NCBI GenBank assembly: GCA_947502965.1
Contig: CANNCG010000005.1
Span: forward strand, 1 to 27,083
Origin: a bacterium
Lineage (GTDB): Bacteria > Margulisbacteria > Marinamargulisbacteria > SXXA01
Direction of reading: 5' to 3'
DNA: 27,083 nucleotides
Position 1 is the first letter of the stretch, and the number at the start of each line of letters is the position of its first letter. Both the position numbers and the translations under genes were made by a program. Positions 12,943 to 20,283 of this stretch are shown piece by piece. The notes under the pieces were generated by a model. The model was not told the DNA's origin, ran no database searches, and was given only the letters and a program-made list of their open reading frames with translations.

Positions 12943-14888
12943 TGGAACAAATGAATATCGTGATCGTGGGTCACGTGGATCATGGGAAAAGTACGCTGAT
13001 TGGCCGCTTGTTAGCGGATACGGGTTCTTTGCCAGAAGGCAAGCTGGAGCAAGTGCGTCAGAACTGTGCACGCAATGCAAAGCCCTTTGAATATGCTTTT
13101 TTGCTAGACGCGCTCAAAGACGAACAGTCCCAAGGGATTACGATTGATGCTGCCCGGTGTTTTTTTAATACGGCAAAACGTCGGTATATTATTATCGATG
13201 CGCCAGGCCATATCGAATTTCTAAAAAACATGATCACCGGGGCTTCCCGTGCAGAAGCCGCTTTGCTACTCATCGATGCGCATGAAGGGGTTCAGGAGAA
13301 CTCCAAACGGCATGGCTATATGCTGCACCTGTTAGGCATTCGTCATGTGGTGGTTTTGGTCAATAAAATGGACTTGGTGAATTATGACGAAGCGGCTTTT
13401 TTGAAAGTCAAGACAGACTATCAGGCTTTTTTGGCGCAATTCGGACTGGTGCCAGCGGCCTTTGTTCCCATTGCCGCACGAGAGGGTGAAAATCTTGCGC
13501 AATGGGGGAGTTTTCCGTTGGCCGGGAGTGCGGAGTCTGCCAGAATGCCATGGTATACCGGAAAATCGGTTCTCGATCATATCGATGATTTTGTTCATAT
13601 TGAAGACAATACGACCTTACCTTTTCGGATGCCGGTTCAAGATATCTATAAATTTACAGCGGCCAAAGATGACCGTCGTATCGTGGCTGGGACGATTAGC
13701 TCCGGATCTGTTTGCGTTGGCGATGAGGTGGTGTTTTACCCTTCCCAAAAACGCTCGCGTATCAAGAGTATTGAAGGCTTTAATCAGCCAGAACGCCGGA
13801 CAGCGGTGGCGGGTATGCCCGTTGGCTTCACACTAGAAACCCAAATCTATATCCGCCCCGGAGACCTCATGGTCAAAGCCTATCCCAGCGATGATGTAGG
13901 ACGCTCTTCCAGTGGCGCCGAAAGCCTCCCCTCCCCCTCAATAGTCGCGTCTATACCCGCAGCGTTGTCCTCTTCCAGTGGGATCGAAAGGGCGTCAGCC
14001 CTTTCACTCTCTTTACCCTTAAATGTGGTGCCGCTCAGTGGCACCACATTTAAGGTCAGCCTCTTCTGGTTAGGCCGCACCCCCATGGTCCTAGGCAAAG
14101 CCTACAAACTCAAACTGGCTACCACGCGTGTCACGGTATATCTCAAAGAAATTTTATCTGTAATGGATGCGTCCGAATTGCAAATAGAGAAAAACCGTCG
14201 TGAAGTTCGCCGTCATGAAGTGGCCGAATGTGTGCTGGAGACGCTGAAACCACTTGCCTATGACCTGGCGGTTGATTTCGAAGACACCGGTCGCTTTGTC
14301 ATCGTAGATGGCTATGAGATTGCGGCTGGCGGTATTGTGGTGGGGCAGCTGGCAACGGAAACCTCTGCGGTGCAGACATACAAAGCCCAACGGGATGCCT
14401 CATGGGAGAAGGGTTTGGTAGAGGTGCAGACGCGCCAAGTCATGTTGGGCCAACGTGCTAGAGCCATCGTTTTTGTAGGGGAGCGTTCCTCAGAGATGGG
14501 CAAGCTTTTGGAAAAACACCTTATTGAAAACGGACGTTTGGCCTATTATCTTGGGCGTGCCAGCGTTTTGTCTGGTCTGGGAGCGGACTATGCAGGGACT
14601 TTGGCAAGAGAAGAATTTATTCGACGTTTGGGGGAATTGGCGCATGTATTTACAGATGCGGGTCTGATTTTTATCACGTCTATGTATGAGTTTGATGATG
14701 CGGAATTGGATATTTTGACGGTGTTGAGTCAGCCTTTTGAAATTTTGGTCGTGACATGTGGCCTCAATCCTCTTTCACAACGGGTACCCGATGCGCAGAT
14801 AGAGGACGAGGTGACGCTGGAAGAGGCGAAAGGCATTTTGACGCGATTGTTGGCTGACCGTGAGGTTGTTCCTGAATACTTTTTATGA
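12942..14888 (+). CDS. cysNC: Sulfate adenylyltransferase GTPase subunit fused to a degenerate APS kinase domain
   Basis: This is a 648-residue protein. The GTPase domain shows GHVDHGKST (10-18), DAPGHIEF (86-93) and NKMDLV (141-146), followed by EF-Tu-like domains 2 and 3. Residues about 315-370 are a foreign low-complexity insert (S, A, P, L rich) just before FKVSLFWLGRTP, coded by palindromes and a direct repeat. The C-terminal 145 residues keep the outline of CysC (EEFIRRLGELAHVFTDAGLIFITS) but the P-loop reads GERSSEMGKLL and the DGDxxR motif reads LGRASV, so kinase activity is doubtful. It is the last gene of the operon. GTPase function is well supported. Confidence 0.92.
   Translation: MEQMNIVIVGHVDHGKSTLIGRLLADTGSLPEGKLEQVRQNCARNAKPFEYAFLLDALKDEQSQGITIDAARCFFNTAKRRYIIIDAPGHIEFLKNMITGASRAEAALLLIDAHEGVQENSKRHGYMLHLLGIRHVVVLVNKMDLVNYDEAAFLKVKTDYQAFLAQFGLVPAAFVPIAAREGENLAQWGSFPLAGSAESARMPWYTGKSVLDHIDDFVHIEDNTTLPFRMPVQDIYKFTAAKDDRRIVAGTISSGSVCVGDEVVFYPSQKRSRIKSIEGFNQPERRTAVAGMPVGFTLETQIYIRPGDLMVKAYPSDDVGRSSSGAESLPSPSIVASIPAALSSSSGIERASALSLSLPLNVVPLSGTTFKVSLFWLGRTPMVLGKAYKLKLATTRVTVYLKEILSVMDASELQIEKNRREVRRHEVAECVLETLKPLAYDLAVDFEDTGRFVIVDGYEIAAGGIVVGQLATETSAVQTYKAQRDASWEKGLVEVQTRQVMLGQRARAIVFVGERSSEMGKLLEKHLIENGRLAYYLGRASVLSGLGADYAGTLAREEFIRRLGELAHVFTDAGLIFITSMYEFDDAELDILTVLSQPFEILVVTCGLNPLSQRVPDAQIEDEVTLEEAKGILTRLLADREVVPEYFL
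13904..13990 (+). repeat. Direct repeat pair inside cysNC
   Basis: The 21 bases at 13904-13924 and at 13970-13990 match in 18 positions. Both begin CTCTTCCAGTGG and end CGAAAG, and they flank a C-rich stretch. They lie in the same frame (both give SSSG) and lead into the hairpins at 13986-14055, as if one composite element had been partly duplicated. Confidence 0.65.
13986..14005. repeat. In-frame palindrome A in cysNC
   Basis: GAAAGGGC and GCCCTTTC flank loop GTCA, a perfect 8-bp stem. The loop is the same as in the palindrome at 9075-9094 of the deaminase gene, and the AAAGGGC/GCCCTTT arms match those at 9038-9055. Translated as ERASALS. Confidence 0.7.
14017..14055. repeat. In-frame palindrome B in cysNC
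   Basis: A perfect 16-bp inverted repeat, CCTTAAATGTGGTGCC (14017-14032) with its complement at 14040-14055, surrounds loop GCTCAGT. A stem of this length inside a coding region is unlikely to arise from codon choice. It codes for LNVVPLSGTTFK, directly before the conserved LFWLG strand. Confidence 0.75.
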
Positions 14889-14990
14889 CCTATACCTATC
14901 CCAAAATGAAACCGGGAGCGGATGCCTTTCAAAAATAGACAGGTCGCTTTTGTCACGGCTAAGAAATATGCGAGGGAATAATTTTTCTCT

Positions 14991-15028
14991 CGCTGCCCAA
15001 TTCGGGCAATCGCACGAATTGGGCAGCG
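14991..15028. repeat. Palindrome in the gap between cysNC and tRNA-Arg
   Basis: CGCTGCCCAATTCG (14991-15004) pairs perfectly with 15015-15028 around a 10-base loop. Neither side has a following T run, so it is not a standard terminator for either strand. The remaining gap (14889-14990) shows no gene and no clear terminator for the sulfur operon. Confidence 0.6.
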
Positions 15029-15043
15029 AACCTCACGCACGAC

Positions 15044-15072
15044 TTGTCACCTGCACCTTCCCCGTTTATGAT
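15044..15072 (+). promoter_or_regulatory. Predicted promoter of tRNA-Arg
   Basis: TTGTCA (15044-15049) and TATGAT (15067-15072) are 17 bases apart, a near-consensus sigma70 promoter. Transcription would begin near 15079, about 5 bases before the tRNA. Confidence 0.7.
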
Positions 15073-15083
15073 GCCTCCACGAT

Positions 15084-15160
15084 GCGCTTGTAGCTCAGCT
15101 GGATAGAGCGTTGGCCTCCGAAGCCAAAGGTCGTGGGTTCGAATCCCGCTAAGCGCACCA
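15084..15160 (+). tRNA. tRNA-Arg(CCG)
   Basis: This is a 77-base cloverleaf: acceptor GCGCTTG with TAAGCGC, D arm TAGCTCAGCTGGATAGAGC, anticodon stem TTGGC/GCCAA around CTCCGAA with anticodon CCG, T arm GGGTTCGAATCCC and encoded ACCA. No terminator follows, so transcription may continue into the lipoprotein gene 54 bases on. Confidence 0.97.
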
Positions 15161-15214
15161 TTCATTATTATTTTAGGGCCTTTTGAAACATTCTGGGGCA
15201 TGCAAAGGATATTC

Positions 15215-16120
15215 ATGCGACGATTATCGATACTATTGCTACTTTGTGGAATGGTATTTTCCTTTGGGTGTGGGGCTGAGAAAGCCTCGGGTTCACGCAA
15301 GATGTATTTTGGGTTTTATCAGGTCAACCAAACCGAAAAACCTGATCCTGTACGCTTTAAAAGTCCACTGACCCTCAAGCCGCATCTCATGGTCTGGAGT
15401 ATGGACTTTTCACAGCCCTTTCCTGTTGAGTTATGTGCAGATTTTAAACGTTTGGGTATTGTTCCCATGATCCGGTGGGAGCCTTGGCTATGGCAGGATA
15501 CCACGGCTCTGAAACCTGCGGATATTTTGGCTGGGAAATGGGATCCTTATTTGAAATCTTGGGCCGAATCTGTGCGTGGGTTAGATATGACGGTGTTGAT
15601 TTCCTTTGCCCCAGATTTTAATTCTGAAATCTATCCTTGGGGCGTCAAAAATCAAGCTCAAAATCCTGATCAATATAAAGCTTTGTATCGCTATGTGGTG
15701 ACGCTCTTTCGACAAGAAGGGGCGCGAAATGTGGTGTGGGTATGGGGGTATCTGGCCAAAAATACGCCCAACGAAGAATGGAATAAACCCGTTCTCGCAT
15801 ATCCTGGAGATGATGTGGTGGATTGGATTGGGCTGGCCAGTGTGAATGAAACTGAGGGTGTGAAATCTATGTTTACAGATGCCCTTTATCTCGCATCGGA
15901 ACAGTATGCCACCAAGCCCATTATGATTACCCGTTTTTTCTATGAAAGTACCCTTTCGGCGGATCAGATGTTGTTTGATGCCTTGAATGGACCTTTGTCA
16001 CGGGTCAATGCCATTTTATTGACCAATCCCAAGTTGTTGCCTAAAAAAGAGAACATGCTATATACCACGTTGTTTGGTGCCGATATTGAAGAGTTCAATG
16101 TCTTGCATCTGGGTATGTGA
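15215..16120 (+). CDS. GH26-like lipoprotein lacking the usual catalytic glutamates
   Basis: The 301-residue protein has a signal peptide with hydrophobic core SILLLLCGMVF and a lipobox-like SFGC (C19). The body resembles family 26 glycoside hydrolases (mannanase type): MIRWEPWLW, a FAPDFNSEIYPWG segment in the place of F-H-E-x-N-x-x-W-Y-P-W, NVVWVWGY and YPGDDVVDWIGL. The acid/base glutamate is replaced by D134 with P before it, and the expected nucleophile in KPIMITE-F is R240. Hydrolysis in the normal way is therefore unlikely; sugar binding is possible. The ATG at 15215 is preceded by AAAGGA at good spacing; an upstream ATG at 15200 lacks one. The next gene starts at once. Confidence 0.75.
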   Translation: MRRLSILLLLCGMVFSFGCGAEKASGSRKMYFGFYQVNQTEKPDPVRFKSPLTLKPHLMVWSMDFSQPFPVELCADFKRLGIVPMIRWEPWLWQDTTALKPADILAGKWDPYLKSWAESVRGLDMTVLISFAPDFNSEIYPWGVKNQAQNPDQYKALYRYVVTLFRQEGARNVVWVWGYLAKNTPNEEWNKPVLAYPGDDVVDWIGLASVNETEGVKSMFTDALYLASEQYATKPIMITRFFYESTLSADQMLFDALNGPLSRVNAILLTNPKLLPKKENMLYTTLFGADIEEFNVLHLGM

Positions 16121-16125
16121 GATTG

Positions 16126-16929
16126 ATGCTCACCAAGCGTATTATTCCGTGTTTGGATGTGACAGAAGGCCGTGTCGTCAAAGGGGTGAATTTTCTCTCG
16201 CTCAAAGACGCTGGTGACCCTGTAGCACTGGCCAAAGCCTATGATCTGCAAGGCGCAGATGAGCTTGTTTTCTTGGATATTACAGCAAGTTCAGACAAAC
16301 GTCGTATTTTACTTGATTTGGTGGCCCGTACAGCAGAAGCCGTCTTTATTCCCTTTACAGTAGGCGGGGGTATTTCCGATACGGATACCATGCGTGCCTT
16401 GCTCAATGCGGGTGCTGACAAGATTTCGGTCAATTCTGCTGCGATTCGGGATCCTGACCTGATTCGTCGGGCGTCTGCCTTGTTTGGCGCCCAGTGTGTG
16501 GTGGTCGCCATTGATGCCAAAGCCCTCATTTCAGGAGAAAAGATACCTCCGTCTCCGATGGTGGCGGTGGCCATAGATCCAACAAGCGGTTGGCAAATCT
16601 ATACCCACGGTGGTCGGCGTCCTACAGGGATAGATGCGGTCAAATGGGCGGCCTATATGGCGGATTGTGGAGCAGGGGAGCTCTTGGTGACATCGATGGA
16701 TAGGGATGGCACCAAAGCGGGCTATGATGTGGCGCTGTTGTCGCGTATCGCGAGTGTGACAAGGGTGCCAGTGATTGCCTCTGGCGGTGCTGGGACGATG
16801 ACGCATATTGTAGACGCTTTGCATGTTTCCGATGCGGCACTTTTGGCCTCATTGTTACACTTTGGAGAGATGACGGTGTCTGACATTAAAGAAGCGTGTT
16901 CTGCCGCGGGTCTGTGTATGCGACGATGA
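16126..16929 (+). CDS. hisF: Imidazole glycerol phosphate synthase cyclase subunit
   Basis: The 267-residue TIM-barrel enzyme uses ammonia from HisH to make IGP and AICAR in histidine synthesis. With the ATG at 16126 the catalytic aspartates fall at D11 (PCLDV) and D130 (VVAIDAK), the standard numbering, so this start is preferred over the GTG at 16117 that overlaps the previous gene. The phosphate loops ASGGAGTM and DRDGTKAGYD are present. A stretch of about 17 extra residues follows D130 and contains a second VAVAID, possibly a local duplication. No other his genes are in the window, so hisF stands apart from its pathway here. Confidence 0.95.
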   Translation: MLTKRIIPCLDVTEGRVVKGVNFLSLKDAGDPVALAKAYDLQGADELVFLDITASSDKRRILLDLVARTAEAVFIPFTVGGGISDTDTMRALLNAGADKISVNSAAIRDPDLIRRASALFGAQCVVVAIDAKALISGEKIPPSPMVAVAIDPTSGWQIYTHGGRRPTGIDAVKWAAYMADCGAGELLVTSMDRDGTKAGYDVALLSRIASVTRVPVIASGGAGTMTHIVDALHVSDAALLASLLHFGEMTVSDIKEACSAAGLCMRR

Positions 16930-17660
16930 TACAGCAATTAAAATCCTTTTTTTTGGTACCTATTGTTTTTGTTTTTTTGTTTTGTGTGCACGTTTTTGCT
17001 GTGTCTATTCCTCCTCATCAAGGGTATGTTACGGACACCGCTGGGGTGCTTTCTCAGGAAGAAAAGTCCAACATGGTTGCGTATTCCACGCAGTTGGCCC
17101 AAAAAACCGGGGTTCAGGTGGCCACCTTAGTGGTGTCGGACATGGGGGGGATGTCTATCGAAGACTATGCAAATAAAGTTTTTGCAACTTGGAAAATAGG
17201 TAACAAAGAGGATCAGGGCGTTTTGTTTGTTGTTGCTTTACAGGAACGGAAGTTGCGTTATGAAGTAGGCTATGGTGCTGAGGCATGGCTCCCCGACGGG
17301 AAAGCTGGCGAATTATTGGATACCTATGTAGTGCCAGAGATGAAGCGTAAGGCTGTTTCTCGGGCCATTGTACAGGGCCATGTGGCGGTGATTGGGGCGG
17401 CGGCTAAGGAATTCAACGTTCAGCTGGCCCTGCCAACCGCGCAGGCCTCACCGCAGCTGGTCCCTATTTCAGGCGATGCGGCATTGCTTCTGATTTTGGG
17501 TGTTGTGCTGTTGGGCGTTGTGACCCGTGGTCGTATTTTTCCTTGGCTGTTGCTGTTGCTCATGAGTGCTTCCGGTGGGGGGCGTGGGGGGCATGGGGGG
17601 GGCTTCGGGGGATTTGGTGGCGGACGCTCCGGTGGTGGGGGATCTAGCCGAGGATGGTAA
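16926..17660 (+). CDS. TPM-domain membrane protein with glycine-rich tail
   Basis: The 244-residue protein has an N-terminal hydrophobic signal (7-26), a TPM domain (about 32-165; YVTDTAGVLSQEE, YANKVFATWKIG, GVLFVVAL, YEVGYGAEAWLPDG), a membrane segment (185-213) and a tail of almost only Gly, Ser and Arg. This is the layout of YgcG-type proteins, which are envelope-located; the family was once called phosphatase-like and its role is poorly known, with links to photosystem repair in chloroplasts and membrane stress in bacteria. ATG at 16926 overlaps the hisF stop (ATGA). A start 30 bases upstream would lie inside hisF. Confidence 0.88.
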   Translation: MIQQLKSFFLVPIVFVFLFCVHVFAVSIPPHQGYVTDTAGVLSQEEKSNMVAYSTQLAQKTGVQVATLVVSDMGGMSIEDYANKVFATWKIGNKEDQGVLFVVALQERKLRYEVGYGAEAWLPDGKAGELLDTYVVPEMKRKAVSRAIVQGHVAVIGAAAKEFNVQLALPTAQASPQLVPISGDAALLLILGVVLLGVVTRGRIFPWLLLLLMSASGGGRGGHGGGFGGFGGGRSGGGGSSRGW

Positions 17661-17706
17661 AGAAACGGTCGCCTAAACCTCTCTTTTCTGATTTACTCCA
17701 TACCCT

Positions 17707-18771
17707 ATGGCCATGAATTTTATTGGATCAAAACGGTCCTTAATTACCAAGATTGAGACGGTGTTGCGTCGTTATGATGTCCCTCTCACTGGAAAAGCGG
17801 TGGACTTGTTTAGCGGATCAGGTGTGGTTTCACGTCTTTTGAAGCAGATGGGATACCAGGTCTTGGCAAATGATTGGCAGGCTTTTTCTGCTGCGTTGGT
17901 GTCTGCTGCGATTATGCACGATGTCTTTCCTATCTTTCATGATTTGTGGGAATCGGGCGAGGTGTCGCATACCGATGTCTTGGCGTATTTAAACGAATTG
18001 TCACCCAAAGAGGGGCCCTTTGTGGAGGCCTATGGGGAGAGAGGCGCTGCGGGTCGTCTCTATTTTTCCCATGACAATGCCATGCGTATTCAGGCCATTA
18101 GGGACCAGATCGAGTCCTGGCAAATCGATGGAAAACTGTCGCCAGAACACTTTCAATGGCTATTGGCGGTGTTGGTGGAGGCGGCCGATTCGGTGGCAAA
18201 CACAGCATCGGTGTATGGGGCCTATTTGAAAGCGCTCAAACCTACGGCCTGTAAGGCCCTTGTATTGAAGCCTATTTATCCCACACCTGGACTGGTAGCT
18301 GGGCATCAGGTGCGTTGTGAAGACGCCGTTTCCCTCTTGTCTCAATTGCAGGAAGGGGCACAAACCCTGATCTATGCGGATCCGCCCTATAATGAGCGGC
18401 AATATAGTGCCAATTACCATATTCCTGAGACCCTTGTACGCTGGGATTTCGAGTCCTTTATTCCTCGGGGTAAAACGGGATTGCGCCCCCAAATGGACCA
18501 GCGATCAGACTACTGTTTGGGGCGTGAGGCCAAGCGGGCGTTTTATGCATTGTTTCATGCGGCAAGACCCGCGTATTGGTTGGTGTCTTATAGCAACGAG
18601 GGGATTGTGCCCAAAAATGAGCTTATCCAAGCGATGCCTGCGGGCTATACGCTGATTGCGGATGAGGAAATAGATTATCCACGTTTTCGCTCTGACCGTG
18701 TGTCGGAGACCCGTCAATATCTCGCCAGTCGCACACTGGAATATTTGTTGTTGTTTTCAAAATCCACTTAA
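17707..18771 (+). CDS. D12-class adenine-N6 DNA methyltransferase, orphan
   Basis: This is a 354-residue methylase. The S-adenosylmethionine motif FSGSG is at 35-39 after the N-terminal NFIGSKRSLI, and the catalytic DPPY at 225-228 continues NERQYSANYH, the form seen in COG3392-type adenine methylases rather than in Dam. There is no restriction gene beside it. Target sequence cannot be read from the protein. It starts 46 bases after the TPM gene with no clear ribosome site; ATG at 17713 is an alternative. It is followed within 10 bases by pepA, so the two are probably co-transcribed. Confidence 0.88.
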   Translation: MAMNFIGSKRSLITKIETVLRRYDVPLTGKAVDLFSGSGVVSRLLKQMGYQVLANDWQAFSAALVSAAIMHDVFPIFHDLWESGEVSHTDVLAYLNELSPKEGPFVEAYGERGAAGRLYFSHDNAMRIQAIRDQIESWQIDGKLSPEHFQWLLAVLVEAADSVANTASVYGAYLKALKPTACKALVLKPIYPTPGLVAGHQVRCEDAVSLLSQLQEGAQTLIYADPPYNERQYSANYHIPETLVRWDFESFIPRGKTGLRPQMDQRSDYCLGREAKRAFYALFHAARPAYWLVSYSNEGIVPKNELIQAMPAGYTLIADEEIDYPRFRSDRVSETRQYLASRTLEYLLLFSKST

Positions 18772-18781
18772 AGGAGTTTCG

Positions 18782-20254
18782 ATGTTTCCCTCTATTGCGC
18801 TTTCTCTGGATACCCACAATGGCGAAGATGTTTCTGTATTGGCGGTTGCCTATGACTGCGTTGCCCTTTTTCTTTGTGAGGAAGAAGGGCTTCCGCTGTG
18901 GGCGCAGAGGGCATTGCCTGCACAGCTCGGACTGGATTTTAAAGCCACATTTATCACCCAAGTGATGGGATATACGGCGGCTGGACTGCGGCTGCTTTTG
19001 GTCGGTTTAGGTAAAAAAGAATCTCTAACGGAAGACCGTTTGCGTCAAGCCGCAGGTATCGCAGGACGTCTGTTATCGGATTATGAAAAACCTGGAATTT
19101 TTATTGCAAAGAACCTCACGATAGCCCTTGGGGATAGCGTTACTGTCAAAGTTGTCACGGAGGGCGCTTTGCTGGGGAGTTATGTGTTTGATCGTTATAA
19201 ATCGGACAAAAAGACAGCGGCGTGGAAAGGTCTTGCCTTGTTGGTGCCGGGTGCTACGTCGGAAGTCGTGTTGCCCCAGATACGTCATGGCGAAGTTTTG
19301 GCCCATGCGACCTGGATATCGCGTACCTTGGCCAATATGCCTGCCAATGAACTTACGCCCATCGCCTTTGTGGCTTATGCCAGAAAAATACTGGCGGAGT
19401 TGCCTGTTGGCGTAGAGGTCATTGACCGCGAAAAGGCCTTGTCTATGGGCATGGGGTCTTTTCTTTCGGTGGGGCAGGGGTCTTCGCAGCCCGCCTACAT
19501 CGTTATGCTCAGGTATAGTCCTCAAGCGAAAGAGACGGCCTTGGGCTTGGTAGGCAAAGGGGTGACCTTTGATTCAGGAGGCATTTCGATCAAACCGGGT
19601 AAAGGGATGAAAGACATGAAGGCCGACATGACGGGTGCTGCCAGTGTTCTGGCGACGGTATGGGGTGCGGCGTCTTTGGGAGTTCAGAAAAACATTTTGG
19701 GTATCCTGGCGTTGACGGAAAATATGCCCTCTGGAAATGCCCTGCGTCCCGGGGATGTGATCACGGCCATGAATGGTAAAACCATTGAAATCGTGAATAC
19801 CGATGCCGAGGGGCGCTTGATTCTAGCCGATGCGTTGACACTGGCATGTCGTGAAGAAGCCTCGCCTATTATTGATATGGCAACCCTGACCGGGGCCTGT
19901 GGCGTGGCCTTGGGGGATTTGGCATGTGGTGTTTTGGGAAACAATCAGCCATTGATCGATGCGCTAGTGCGTATAGGCGAATCTAGCGGGGAACGGGTGT
20001 GGCAGCTCCCCCTTTATGAGGGCTATTTGGATGCCATGAAATCCGACATTGCAGATATTGCCAATGCCAATGAAACCGGCAAAGGTGGGACCTGTACGGC
20101 GGCCAAGTTTTTGGAGCAATTTATAGATGATCGTCCCTGGGCCCATGTGGATATTGCCAGCATGATGATGTCTGAAAAAACCAGTGGCTATGCGGTCAAG
20201 GGTATGTCTGGGGTAGGTGCACGGTTGTTGTTGGGGTATGTTTTAAGTATGTAA
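18782..20254 (+). CDS. pepA: Leucyl aminopeptidase (M17)
   Basis: This is a 490-residue M17 peptidase that removes N-terminal residues with two metal ions. The C-terminal domain has VGKGVTFDSGG (K259, D264), MKADMTGAA and the family signature NTDAEGRL (339-346). The N-terminal domain is typical in size. In E. coli PepA also binds DNA (XerC, carAB); whether this one does is unknown. The start at 18782 follows AAAGGAG closely; earlier in-frame starts lie inside the methylase. The stop codon is part of a perfect 16-bp hairpin shared with the convergent gene. Confidence 0.95.
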   Translation: MFPSIALSLDTHNGEDVSVLAVAYDCVALFLCEEEGLPLWAQRALPAQLGLDFKATFITQVMGYTAAGLRLLLVGLGKKESLTEDRLRQAAGIAGRLLSDYEKPGIFIAKNLTIALGDSVTVKVVTEGALLGSYVFDRYKSDKKTAAWKGLALLVPGATSEVVLPQIRHGEVLAHATWISRTLANMPANELTPIAFVAYARKILAELPVGVEVIDREKALSMGMGSFLSVGQGSSQPAYIVMLRYSPQAKETALGLVGKGVTFDSGGISIKPGKGMKDMKADMTGAASVLATVWGAASLGVQKNILGILALTENMPSGNALRPGDVITAMNGKTIEIVNTDAEGRLILADALTLACREEASPIIDMATLTGACGVALGDLACGVLGNNQPLIDALVRIGESSGERVWQLPLYEGYLDAMKSDIADIANANETGKGGTCTAAKFLEQFIDDRPWAHVDIASMMMSEKTSGYAVKGMSGVGARLLLGYVLSM

Positions 20255-20283
20255 AATCCAAAGTTTTACTTTGGATTTTACAT
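20249..20283. terminator. Bidirectional terminator between pepA and the wzz-like gene
   Basis: ATGTAAAATCCAAAGT (20249-20264) pairs perfectly with 20268-20283 around loop TTT. Each arm contains the final Met codon and TAA of one of the two converging genes. T-rich sequence within the right arm and TTTT nearby fit termination in both directions. Confidence 0.7.

Noticed and set aside
13904..14055. CRISPR-like array in cysN
   Set aside because: Only two direct repeat copies, unequal neighbouring hairpins and no spacers of constant size; it is an in-frame repeat insert.
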